Both the position numbers and the translations under genes were made by a program. From GWB1-54-5 sp035290085 (lineage in GTDB: Bacteria; Patescibacteriota; Gracilibacteria; Peribacterales; Peribacteraceae), in NCBI GenBank assembly GCA_035290085.1, contig DATDVK010000109.1:1-16457 (forward strand): a stretch of 16,457 nt of DNA, read 5' to 3'. A model generated the notes under the pieces. That model was not told the origin of the DNA. It ran no database searches and was given only the letters and a program-made list of their open reading frames with translations. Positions 6,778-13,318 of the stretch are shown here, piece by piece (position 1 is the first letter of the stretch; each line of letters opens with the position of its first letter).

Positions 6778-6825
6778 ATCCACCGAAGCCCCGCACCTCC
6801 GCGAATATGCGGGGCGAAGGCGGAT
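6778..6825. repeat. long hairpin with a GAA/GAA internal loop
   Basis: ATCCACC (6778-6784) pairs with GGCGGAT (6819-6825) with one A-C mismatch. GCCCCGCA (6788-6795) pairs with TGCGGGGC (6808-6815). The two stems are separated by GAA on both sides (6785-6787 and 6816-6818), a symmetric loop able to form tandem G-A pairs. There is no U-tract. It lies between the VirB2-like and TPR genes, in a 203-base stretch without a gene. Confidence 0.5.
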
Positions 6826-6852
6826 GAGTAGGAGGGATGCATTGCGCGTATG

Positions 6853-6882
6853 AAAGTCCACAAAAAATACATGGACTTTTTC
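6853..6882 (+). terminator. probable intrinsic terminator
   Basis: AAAGTCCA (6853-6860) pairs with TGGACTTT (6872-6879) around an 11-base A-rich loop, and the 3' arm runs into T6877-T6881. It would end the transcript of the upstream small membrane protein before the TPR promoter. The stem is AT-rich at its base, so strength is uncertain. Confidence 0.4.
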
Positions 6883-6906
6883 TGTACGCACGAGGAAAGA
6901 GCCACC

Positions 6907-6912
6907 TAGAAT
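6907..6912 (+). promoter_or_regulatory. -10 element close to the TPR gene start
   Basis: TAGAAT (6907-6912) lies nine bases before the ATG at 6922. The predicted start of transcription is within about three bases of the start codon, matching the near-leaderless pattern of the neighbours. I see no clear -35. Confidence 0.4.
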
Positions 6913-6921
6913 GAGAGACAC

Positions 6922-7536
6922 ATGGACAGCCGACCCCCTGCACTGAATGTCGTTGAGCGTCTGGAAACAGCAGAACAGCTGAAACTGACAGGGGAATATG
7001 AGCAGGCACTCGCTATTTTGGAGCAGCTCCTGGTGGAAGACCCAGAGAATGTGTCTGCTCTCGAAGAGGTTGCAGACAATGAGCTGAGACTCGAGCATTT
7101 CCAGCGCGCAGAAGCAGCCGCACAGCAGGCAATCGTCCTCGATGTGCAGAGCTATACAGGGCACTACATCCTCGGCTTCCTCCGATCGCAGGAAGAACAG
7201 TGGGGAAAGGCGCTCACACACCTCCAGGAAGCCAATAAATTGAAATCGAACAATGCAGAGATCCTGCGCTGCCTCGGCTGGGCACTGTTCCACGGCGGCA
7301 AACGAGCACAGGGCATTGTCACTTTGGAACGTTCAGTGAACCTGGACCACACAAATCCCCTTGCACTCTGCGACTTAGGAATAGCGTATCTCCAGGTACG
7401 CAACATCGTGAAGGCAAAATCCCTTTTCCAGCGTACACTGGACTTAGATCCGGAGAACGAGCGGGCAAAGGAGTGCGTGCAAGCCGTACAACGGCTTGAG
7501 GAGAGCATGCACAAAACGCGGGCACAGAGTTTGTAG
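6922..7536 (+). CDS. tetratricopeptide repeat (TPR) protein
   Basis: This 204-residue protein is made almost entirely of about five consecutive 34-residue TPR units (roughly 13-46, 47-80, 81-114, 115-148 and 149-182). The typical pattern of small residues and a Pro near the unit boundaries is clear in VEDPENVSALEEVAD, LDHTNPLALCDLGIAYL and LDLDPENERAKECV. There is no signal peptide or membrane helix, so it is likely a cytosolic scaffold that binds other proteins; its partner is unknown. It lies between a membrane protein and FtsX in the same direction but has its own -10 element. The 71-base gap to ftsX contains another promoter, so the three genes need not be one operon. Confidence 0.85.
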   Translation: MDSRPPALNVVERLETAEQLKLTGEYEQALAILEQLLVEDPENVSALEEVADNELRLEHFQRAEAAAQQAIVLDVQSYTGHYILGFLRSQEEQWGKALTHLQEANKLKSNNAEILRCLGWALFHGGKRAQGIVTLERSVNLDHTNPLALCDLGIAYLQVRNIVKAKSLFQRTLDLDPENERAKECVQAVQRLEESMHKTRAQSL

Positions 7537-7591
7537 GTGAGACTGGGGTGCCCAAAGGAAAAACATGCCACACCACTTGAAGAAAGCGACG

Positions 7592-7600
7592 TGCTATACT
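7592..7600 (+). promoter_or_regulatory. extended -10 promoter of ftsX, near-leaderless
   Basis: TGCTATACT (7592-7600) ends seven bases before the ATG at 7608. It is identical, including the preceding G, to the element at 6364-6373. Predicted transcription starts at or one base before the ATG. Confidence 0.55.
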
Positions 7601-7607
7601 GCTTCCA

Positions 7608-8582
7608 ATGTTGCAACTGGATCCGGATACATCGGTAATCGTGAAGCGTGGCATACGGCGGGGCATGACGACACTTGTTCGCGAGAGAGAGTGGGGCACG
7701 GCTCTGGGTGCCCTCTTCGGTGTCTTCCTCCTCGTGCAGCTCCTGCTCATCATCCTGGTAGGAGCACAGGGGGTACAGTCACTCCTGAGGACACGCACCG
7801 ACATACGGCTGGAAATACGCGAGGAAGCACAGGACCAGGACATCCACAATTTCTTCGCAGTCCTCCAGCAGCAGGATTTCCTGGAAGATGCGGCATACAT
7901 TACAAAAGAGCAGGCGTACGAGCGGGCGCGCACGCACGATCCCGAACTGATCACATTCCTCGAACAGTTCCACATGGGGAATCCGTTCCCGGACACGATC
8001 GGCGTGACACTGCGGTCACTGGATGATTACCCGCGCTTCCGGCGCTTCACAGAACAGAAGGAGTGGCACGGAGTGGTCGACCCTGCATTCCTCTCGGAAG
8101 TTACGGACCAGGAGAAACAGATCTATGAACTCCTCCGCTTCACCAGAGCGGGGAGATCCATCACAACCATCATCCTCTTCGTTGTGGCAACAGTACTGCT
8201 CTTCATTACAACGGAACTCGTGCGCAGGCGCGTGCTCGGGAGGGCGAACGAGGTTCTTGTGGAAAAGCTGGTTGGCTCCTCCCCTCTTGCTATGTTCGTC
8301 CCTTTCGCCACCGAAGCATGCATATTACTGCTTTTCGCCATCGGACTCAGTATCTGTACGAGCGTGATCATCATCGTCAGCTTCCCCGCACTTGTCCCCG
8401 CGCTGAAGGCAGGAGGAATCCTCTCCGCACTCAACGCAGAAGTCTCATCGTTGATCAGCGGCACGCTGCCGGCGTACTTCTTCCTGGAAATTCTCCTTGT
8501 CCCGGTGATCGCAACTGTCGGCACATGGCTCGGAATGCACCAGGAACTGCAAGCGCGCACCCTCTCCCTGCACACGAACTGA
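7608..8582 (+). CDS. ftsX: cell division ABC-transporter-like permease FtsX
   Basis: The 324-residue protein has the FtsX layout. A short cytosolic N-terminus is followed by TM1 (about 31-53) and a large extracytoplasmic domain (about 54-182). TM2 (183-203) follows, then a basic cytosolic segment (VRRRVLGRANEVLVEKLVGS) that corresponds to the region contacting FtsE, then TM3 (about 230-258) and TM4 (about 288-309). By family knowledge FtsX works with the ATPase FtsE to control peptidoglycan hydrolases at the division site. FtsE usually lies directly upstream. Here the upstream gene is a TPR protein, and ftsX has its own promoter, so ftsE must be elsewhere or absent. recO starts one base after its stop. 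Confidence 0.85.
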   Translation: MLQLDPDTSVIVKRGIRRGMTTLVREREWGTALGALFGVFLLVQLLLIILVGAQGVQSLLRTRTDIRLEIREEAQDQDIHNFFAVLQQQDFLEDAAYITKEQAYERARTHDPELITFLEQFHMGNPFPDTIGVTLRSLDDYPRFRRFTEQKEWHGVVDPAFLSEVTDQEKQIYELLRFTRAGRSITTIILFVVATVLLFITTELVRRRVLGRANEVLVEKLVGSSPLAMFVPFATEACILLLFAIGLSICTSVIIIVSFPALVPALKAGGILSALNAEVSSLISGTLPAYFFLEILLVPVIATVGTWLGMHQELQARTLSLHTN

Positions 8583-8583
8583 T

Positions 8584-9228
8584 ATGGGGCGCACACAACA
8601 GTACCAGAGCATCGTACTCCGGACTCATGACGTGGGAGAGGCAGACCGCTTCTGCATTCTCCTCACAAAAGAGCGCGGCAAATTAGCTGCGCGCGCCCGC
8701 GGTGTGCGGAAACCGAAGAGCCGCATGGGCGGAAGCCTCCTCGACTTCCAGGAAACAGTGGTATGCATCCATGAGAGCAGAGGGAACCTCAGTATCAGCA
8801 GCGCCAGCTGTACAAAAGACTACTGTGAGACTTTAGCCCTCTCCAATTTCCTCCAGGCATCACAGGCGACTGAGCTGCTGCTTTCTCTCCTGGAAGATGA
8901 TCACCCGGTGCCGGATATCTTTGCACTCACGCAGGAATTCCTGGATGGGTGTATGGCACATGATCAGGTGCACATACTCCCTTTCACCATCAGGCTCCTG
9001 CAGCAGCTGGGAGTCTTCCCACGGCAGGAATCACACGAACTATTCAGCACCCTCTCGGAGGATGAGCGGCAATTCATCCGTACCTGCTCGCAGGACCAGT
9101 GGTGGATGGCAGCCCTCCCGCCACAGGACATAGACGAGCGGCTCACGCCCCTCTGCAGACGCATCATGGAGGAACAGACGAACCGGCCTCTGCGATCCGG
9201 CCCTATTGCGGATGCCATCCTGCAATGA
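8584..9228 (+). CDS. recO: DNA repair protein RecO
   Basis: The 214-residue protein has the RecO plan. An N-terminal OB-fold (about 1-80) contains the IVLRTHDVGEADRF and GKLAARARGVRKPKSRMGG segments typical of the family, where the latter loop binds DNA. A helical C-terminal region follows. RecO helps load RecA on single-stranded DNA coated with SSB in the RecFOR pathway and anneals strands. It is somewhat shorter than the usual 240 or so, and I do not see the C4 zinc-finger pattern present in some members. It follows ftsX by a single base without a Shine-Dalgarno sequence, so it is probably co-transcribed and translationally coupled. It converges on the vanW-like gene. Confidence 0.85.
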   Translation: MGRTQQYQSIVLRTHDVGEADRFCILLTKERGKLAARARGVRKPKSRMGGSLLDFQETVVCIHESRGNLSISSASCTKDYCETLALSNFLQASQATELLLSLLEDDHPVPDIFALTQEFLDGCMAHDQVHILPFTIRLLQQLGVFPRQESHELFSTLSEDERQFIRTCSQDQWWMAALPPQDIDERLTPLCRRIMEEQTNRPLRSGPIADAILQ

Positions 9229-9231
9229 CAA

Positions 9232-9331
9232 ATGGAAAATCGAAAATAGAACATGAGAAAGGGATCGTCCGCAGATGAAACTGCATAGATTCTAGGAATT
9301 GCATGCTTCATTTTCATTTTCTATTTTCTAT
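9232..9331. terminator. AT-rich inverted repeat, possible two-way terminator
   Basis: GGAAAATCGAAAATAGAA (9234-9251) pairs imperfectly with TTCATTTTCTATTTTCT (about 9313-9329) across a roughly 60-base loop, which itself has a GCAG/CTGC hairpin (9271-9284). It fills the gap between the convergent recO and vanW-like genes, and both strands end in U-rich sequence. A similar ATGGAAAATGAAAATT motif occurs after rpsR (1842-1857), suggesting a dispersed element. Confidence 0.3.
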
Positions 9332-10671
9332 GATCGCCGCCGCCACCGCTGGAACCAGACCGGACGCCCGGAAGGCTCTTTCTTCTTCTCTTCCACCTGT
9401 GGCGGAGCTTCTTCCTCGACCGGGGGATTGAGCTCCTCTGCCGTCACTCCGATCTGCGTGTAGAGCGGACGCGCCTCATAGAGAGAGTAGACCGTCTCCT
9501 GTTTTTCCTCTCCCCCTTCCCCGCGCACTACCCGCAGCCATCCCGCTCTTGATCCCGGCACACGCTCGCCAACTTTCCTGGAAGTACCCGGAGGGATATC
9601 CGTGGTGTATTCAACGCGGTCACCCGGCACCGACGTCTGCCCCCAGACGTACGGGCCCATGAGCTCCGTCTGCCGCCCGTCGCGGGTACCGTAGTAAATG
9701 AAGTACGCTCGTCCGTCTTCGTGGTGCGTCTGGATGAGGAGATCTCCCGGGCTGTCATTGAGAAACTGCATGTCCTTGTACGGAGGATAAATGGTGGCAT
9801 CGGTCCCCTGCGGGAAGTAGTACCGCACGCTGTAGCTGTGATTGATACGCTGCTGAATGGGAAAACCGTATTCCCACACGCCGCGGTACGCAGTGGTACT
9901 CACCTGGCACAATCCGCCTCCGTAATCCGGGAGCGTTTTATCACCCTTAATGACAAGCTCCTGCTTGTATCCCGTCGAGGGACCCACCGGACCGAGCACT
10001 TCATTGAAAGAGAAGGTGGTGCCCTGCGGGATGATGTGCCCGTTGAAACGGCTTAAGCCCGTTGCGATATTATGCTGGCGGGCAAGCGGAGAACCACGGT
10101 AATCAGACTCGCCCACCGCCACCACTTCCAGGATTCCTCCGTCCTGAAGATCGGCATCGAGCACATCTACCTTCGGTTGCAGTACCGAGACCGGAAGGGA
10201 AATATCCGTAATGCCGCGCGTGAGCGCCTCCACCGTGAGCTGTGCTGCTTCCGAAAGATTCACTCTCCTTCCGGGTAACCCTACACCATCGAAGATCACT
10301 TGCTCTCCTTCGCGCCGGATGGTCACCGACCGGGACTCGCGATCGAACTGCCTCGCAATCTGCATATCGAGCGCGGCACGGATGGCACCCCTATCCCAGG
10401 CAAACTGGCTGTTGCGGACCACACCCTCAGGGAACGGAGGGAGGACATCACCATCAACCCGTAAGGAAGGAGGAAGTTGAAATGGCTGCCCGAAGAGTAA
10501 CCATTGTTCCTCTGTGGAATGCCAGCCGGGGTAATCGTCCGGATCGAGCGTAAAAATAAAATGCTCATACCGGAATGTAAGGGGAGCATACGCAGCCACC
10601 ACACGTGCCGGGGAGAAGGCAGTGACACCGAAAAGAGCCAGGGAACCGAGGAGGACACTACGGCTTCTCAT
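9328..10671 (-). CDS. VanW family exported protein with G5-like domain
   Basis: The 447-residue protein begins with a signal peptide or anchor (about 1-27). A region like the peptidoglycan-binding domain found with VanW spans about 90-165. The VanW domain (about 195-330) is unmistakable: TTFSFNEVLGPVGPSTGYK, then YGGGLCQVSTT and the NHSY segment. A G5-like strand-rich region (about 335-405) and a Pro/Glu/Lys tail ending in basic residues follow. It should act in the cell wall; the VanW domain's chemistry is not established. Despite the name, nothing here points to vancomycin resistance. Its ATG lies inside the end of the RNase H gene (14-base overlap), so translation is probably coupled. It is the last gene of the minus-strand run from 11862. 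Confidence 0.9.
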   Translation of the reverse strand: MRSRSVLLGSLALFGVTAFSPARVVAAYAPLTFRYEHFIFTLDPDDYPGWHSTEEQWLLFGQPFQLPPSLRVDGDVLPPFPEGVVRNSQFAWDRGAIRAALDMQIARQFDRESRSVTIRREGEQVIFDGVGLPGRRVNLSEAAQLTVEALTRGITDISLPVSVLQPKVDVLDADLQDGGILEVVAVGESDYRGSPLARQHNIATGLSRFNGHIIPQGTTFSFNEVLGPVGPSTGYKQELVIKGDKTLPDYGGGLCQVSTTAYRGVWEYGFPIQQRINHSYSVRYYFPQGTDATIYPPYKDMQFLNDSPGDLLIQTHHEDGRAYFIYYGTRDGRQTELMGPYVWGQTSVPGDRVEYTTDIPPGTSRKVGERVPGSRAGWLRVVRGEGGEEKQETVYSLYEARPLYTQIGVTAEELNPPVEEEAPPQVEEKKKEPSGRPVWFQRWRRRS

Positions 10672-11230
10672 AGTCGGGTGACGGATGCTGATCGAGCGCT
10701 TTGTTCACCAGTGCATCTGCCCTGTAGTTGTCCTCACGAGGGATATGTGTAAAGACAACGTCTGGAAACTCCGTGGCAAGTTCTAAAATCTCCTCGTGAT
10801 ACGGCCGCAGGGCTTCCATGCGCACCCGATACTCGCCATTGAGTTGCTTCACTATGAGCTCGGAATCGAGATGGCAAATGATATGGTTTGGATGGTAGCG
10901 CTTGGCAATTTTGAGGCCCTCAATGAGTGCCCGGTACTCCGCTACATTATTCGTTTCTATCCCAATGCACTCGTAGTGTTCCCGCAGAGTCACCCCCCGA
11001 GCCGGATCTTCGAGAACACAGCCAATTGCTGCCTGCCCGGGATTGCCGCGGGAACCGCCATCTGTGAAAAGATGCAGCGTGCCCCCCACCGCCTCAGGCT
11101 GGGAAGTACCGAGGGGAAGCTCCTGATCCAGCGCGGCGAGGACTACATCCGCAACGAACTGCTCACGGTCGCTCGCCCGAGGGAAGAGTTGCTTGAGCCG
11201 ACGCTCGAGAGAAGCAGGAAGACGAACCAT
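10658..11230 (-). CDS. RNase HI-like protein with N-terminal ribbon-helix-helix-like segment
   Basis: Residues about 50-180 form an RNase H fold of the 'reverse-transcriptase-like' (RVT_3) type. The D-E-D-D catalytic set is visible: D57 in FTDGGSRGNPG, E98 in NNVAEYRALIEGL, D122 in CHLDSELIVKQL and D172 in NYRADALVNKA. It should cut RNA in RNA-DNA hybrids. The first 40 or so residues (MVRLPASLERRLKQLF...) look like a ribbon-helix-helix DNA-binding or dimerisation segment, which is an inference. I chose the ATG at 11230 because MVRLP starts that segment and a TATGCT lies six bases upstream. ATG 11236 and a longer frame from 11305, overlapping the upstream gene, are possible. The 3' end overlaps vanW. 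Confidence 0.85.
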   Translation of the reverse strand: MVRLPASLERRLKQLFPRASDREQFVADVVLAALDQELPLGTSQPEAVGGTLHLFTDGGSRGNPGQAAIGCVLEDPARGVTLREHYECIGIETNNVAEYRALIEGLKIAKRYHPNHIICHLDSELIVKQLNGEYRVRMEALRPYHEEILELATEFPDVVFTHIPREDNYRADALVNKALDQHPSPDYEKP

Positions 11231-11280
11231 AGCCATAGCATAGAGGATGAGCACCGTTTCTGACAGATCGGCAACTGGCG

Positions 11281-11862
11281 TTAGCTTGCCGTTCCACACG
11301 AACACTCACCATCGGAACAACATGATTTCTGCTCCTCCGGCAAATCCAACTTAAAGCGGCCGTCGCGCATATCGATTGTTCCTCCTCCCACGCGCTGGAG
11401 TGCAAGCGGCGAGGCGAACACACGCACATCCTGGCGCCCCTCACAGGGAAACACCCTGTCAAATTCTCCTGGCTCCTCACAGAATTCCAGACAGAAACTG
11501 CCCTCGGCATCCACAGCGACGCGGAGTGCCTGATACTTGCGCCCCTCGGCCTCTGCAATAGCAACAATGCCCTCGTCGGCAGCGGGCGTGATGGTGAGAA
11601 CCCATTCCCGTTTCGGAGACTCAGCAATGGCGGTATTGATGTCATCTATCAGCTCATCGATCATTTCATCATCCATATGGTGTGCCTGACACCCCTCTTC
11701 AAGTGTTTCTACCCCGACCAGATCGCAGGCAAAACAATGGAGACCATACTCCTGCATCACATCCGCGGCCTGGGGAAAGAGTGCAAGTACCTCCTGCACA
11801 CGCATGTGCCTTGAGACACACAACTCTCTTTCATTCGCTGGCATCTTCTGAGGGACTGGCAT
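11281..11862 (-). CDS. DUF1858 / IscA-HesB-like fusion protein
   Basis: From the ATG at 11862 the protein has 193 residues. Residues about 15-78 match DUF1858 (V-Q-E-V-L-A-L-F-P-Q-A-A-D-V-M-Q-E-Y-G then HCFAC), with C43, C46 and C58 in the family's cysteine pattern. Residues about 87-178 resemble an A-type iron-sulfur carrier (IscA/HesB): LTITPAADEGI, LRVAVDAEGSFC, and FASPLALQRVGGGTIDM. The tail CCSDGECSCG (181-190) resembles the CxCG end of IscA. It may bind or carry an Fe-S cluster; this is an inference. A GTG at 11916 is an alternative start. I prefer 11862 because TTGAGA-N18-TACGAT lies just upstream and the extra residues match nothing. It is first in a minus-strand run with RNase H and vanW and divergent from the S41 gene. 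Confidence 0.7.
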   Translation of the reverse strand: MPVPQKMPANERELCVSRHMRVQEVLALFPQAADVMQEYGLHCFACDLVGVETLEEGCQAHHMDDEMIDELIDDINTAIAESPKREWVLTITPAADEGIVAIAEAEGRKYQALRVAVDAEGSFCLEFCEEPGEFDRVFPCEGRQDVRVFASPLALQRVGGGTIDMRDGRFKLDLPEEQKSCCSDGECSCGTAS

Positions 11863-11874
11863 AGGGTAGACCTG

Positions 11875-11904
11875 ATCGTACTGGGGGTTTCCCCCCTTTC
11901 TCAA
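11875..11904 (-). promoter_or_regulatory. possible promoter of the DUF1858-RNase H-vanW run
   Basis: On the minus strand TTGAGA (11899-11904), an 18-base spacer and TACGAT (11875-11880) precede the ATG at 11862 by 12 bases. The spacer contains a G5-TTT-C5 palindrome (11883-11895). The same 60 bases must also hold the start of the divergent S41 gene, for which I see no clear -10. Confidence 0.35.
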
Positions 11905-11922
11905 CCATCTCCACACTTTTTT

Positions 11923-13182
11923 ATGTCAAAAGTTATCCGCTTCACCACGCTGCTGCTCCTGCCGGTCATTACGCTCCTGCTCGGCCTCCAAATTGGAGGG
12001 AAACTGGAACAGCAGAAGTTGAGTGAGATGAGCGAGCAGCTTGAACTGCTCTATGCAGGACAGGGGGGAAGCGGCCAGACGCTCAGCAATGTAGAAGGAA
12101 ACCTGGATTTTGCCCTTCTTGATGGCATCTGGCGCCTGCTGGGAAAGCACTACATCAAGCCGGAGGATCTGAAAGTGCAACCCATGCTCTTCGGCGCAGC
12201 AACAGGAATGGTAAACGCAATCGGCGACCGCTACACCACCTTCATGACCCCGCAGGTAAACCAGAATTTCCAGCAGTCGTTACAGGGCACGCTTGAGGGC
12301 ATAGGCGCAGAATTGATCATGAAAGAGAATAAGGTGGTGGTCGTTGCCCCACTAAAGGGTTCCCCCGCAATGCAAGCAGGCCTTGCACCTGATGACATCA
12401 TTACAGCAGTAGACGGCGTGGACATCGCAGAAGAGACACTCTCTCAAGTCGTGCAGCGCATTCGTGGACCTCGCGGAACCAAAGTGGTGCTGACAATCGT
12501 ACGGGCAAGTGTCCCTGAACCGTTCGATCTCTCTATCGTCCGTGACGTCTTCACAGTGCCAAGTGTGGAAGGAGAAGTGAAAGAGACAGCGAGTGGTGCT
12601 ATCGGATACATCGCCATCAACCAGTTTGGGGAAGCCACCGCACGTGAATTGGAAACCGTTGAGCGCGGGTTTACTGGCCAGAATCTCAAAGGCATCATCA
12701 TCGACCTGCGTTTCAACGGCGGCGGGTACCTTGAGCGCGCCGTGGAGATAGCGTCGCTCTTCCTCCAACAGGGGAAAGTCGTCTCTGTGGCACGCCGGGA
12801 GGGCGAACCGGAACACCACTACGTCAATGGCCGGCCACTCGATACCGAAACGCCGCTGGTGGTTCTCATTAACGAAGGATCTGCGTCCGCCTCGGAAATC
12901 CTTGCCGGCGCCCTTAAGGATGCAAAACGCGCAACGATCATTGGCAAGCAGAGCTTCGGGAAGGGCACCATCCAGGAAGTGTTTGAGCTACCAGGAGGGA
13001 GCAGCCTCCGCATCACCACAGCACGGTGGCTCACGCCGAACGGCACAGACCTCAGCAAAGAAGGCATCATACCCGACCTCGTCGTAGAGCGTACAAACGA
13101 GCAAATGGGGGCTGGGGAAGATCCACAGCTGGATGCCTCGGTTGAGTTCCTCCTGAAGGGAGAAGGTGGCAACCAGGGATAG
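11923..13182 (+). CDS. S41 family C-terminal processing peptidase
   Basis: The 419-residue protein has an N-terminal membrane anchor (about 5-24). A helical region follows, with the family DRYTTFMTP segment (102-110), then a PDZ domain (about 120-200: GIGAELIMKE, PAMQAGLAPDDIITAVDG). The S41 protease domain is about 205-390. The catalytic dyad is visible as S322 in EGSASASEI and K347 in SFGKGTIQ, 25 residues apart as in the family. DLRFNGGG replaces the common DLRNNPGG. Such proteases cleave C-terminal ends of exported or envelope proteins and often control cell-wall hydrolases, which suits the FtsX/PBP/VanW surroundings. The stop codon is part of the inverted repeat at 13178-13315. It is divergent from the DUF1858 gene. 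Confidence 0.93.
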   Translation: MSKVIRFTTLLLLPVITLLLGLQIGGKLEQQKLSEMSEQLELLYAGQGGSGQTLSNVEGNLDFALLDGIWRLLGKHYIKPEDLKVQPMLFGAATGMVNAIGDRYTTFMTPQVNQNFQQSLQGTLEGIGAELIMKENKVVVVAPLKGSPAMQAGLAPDDIITAVDGVDIAEETLSQVVQRIRGPRGTKVVLTIVRASVPEPFDLSIVRDVFTVPSVEGEVKETASGAIGYIAINQFGEATARELETVERGFTGQNLKGIIIDLRFNGGGYLERAVEIASLFLQQGKVVSVARREGEPEHHYVNGRPLDTETPLVVLINEGSASASEILAGALKDAKRATIIGKQSFGKGTIQEVFELPGGSSLRITTARWLTPNGTDLSKEGIIPDLVVERTNEQMGAGEDPQLDASVEFLLKGEGGNQG

Positions 13183-13315
13183 GGTTTGGGTTGGGGTTTG
13201 GTTATAGCTTTCAGCTTTGATTACCCGGGTTTGTTTCCTTAAGGCTTTGAGCTTCCTGAAAGCTATAAGCTTAAAGCTTGAATCTCCAAACCCTAACCCC
13301 AACCCAAACCCTATC
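13178..13315. repeat. telomere-like, G-rich inverted repeat between convergent genes
   Basis: A perfect 21-base inverted repeat (13178-13198 and 13295-13315) is composed of GGGTTTGGGTTGGGG-type repeats. Inside it lies a second perfect 13-base pair of arms, TTATAGCTTTCAG (13202-13214) and CTGAAAGCTATAA (13256-13268). The left arms are separated by three bases. The right arms are separated by 26 bases containing AAGCTTAAAGCTTG and an extra CCAAACCCT unit. On the minus strand four G-runs in order (GGG, GGG, GGGG, GGG) meet the usual G-quadruplex pattern. The loop holds ACCCGGGT and CCTTAAGG palindromes. The element starts within the S41 stop codon region and ends three bases before the ndk stop. 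It could terminate both transcripts or be a mobile palindromic element. Confidence 0.85.
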
Positions 13316-13318
13316 AGT

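Noticed and set aside
9328..10671. Vancomycin resistance function from the VanW name
   Set aside because: VanW-domain proteins are widespread without van operons, and none of the vanA/B, vanH, vanX, vanS or vanR genes is present.
13178..13315. CRISPR array
   Set aside because: The repeated units here are short, abutting and inverted, with no regular spacers. No CRISPR-like array occurs in the window.
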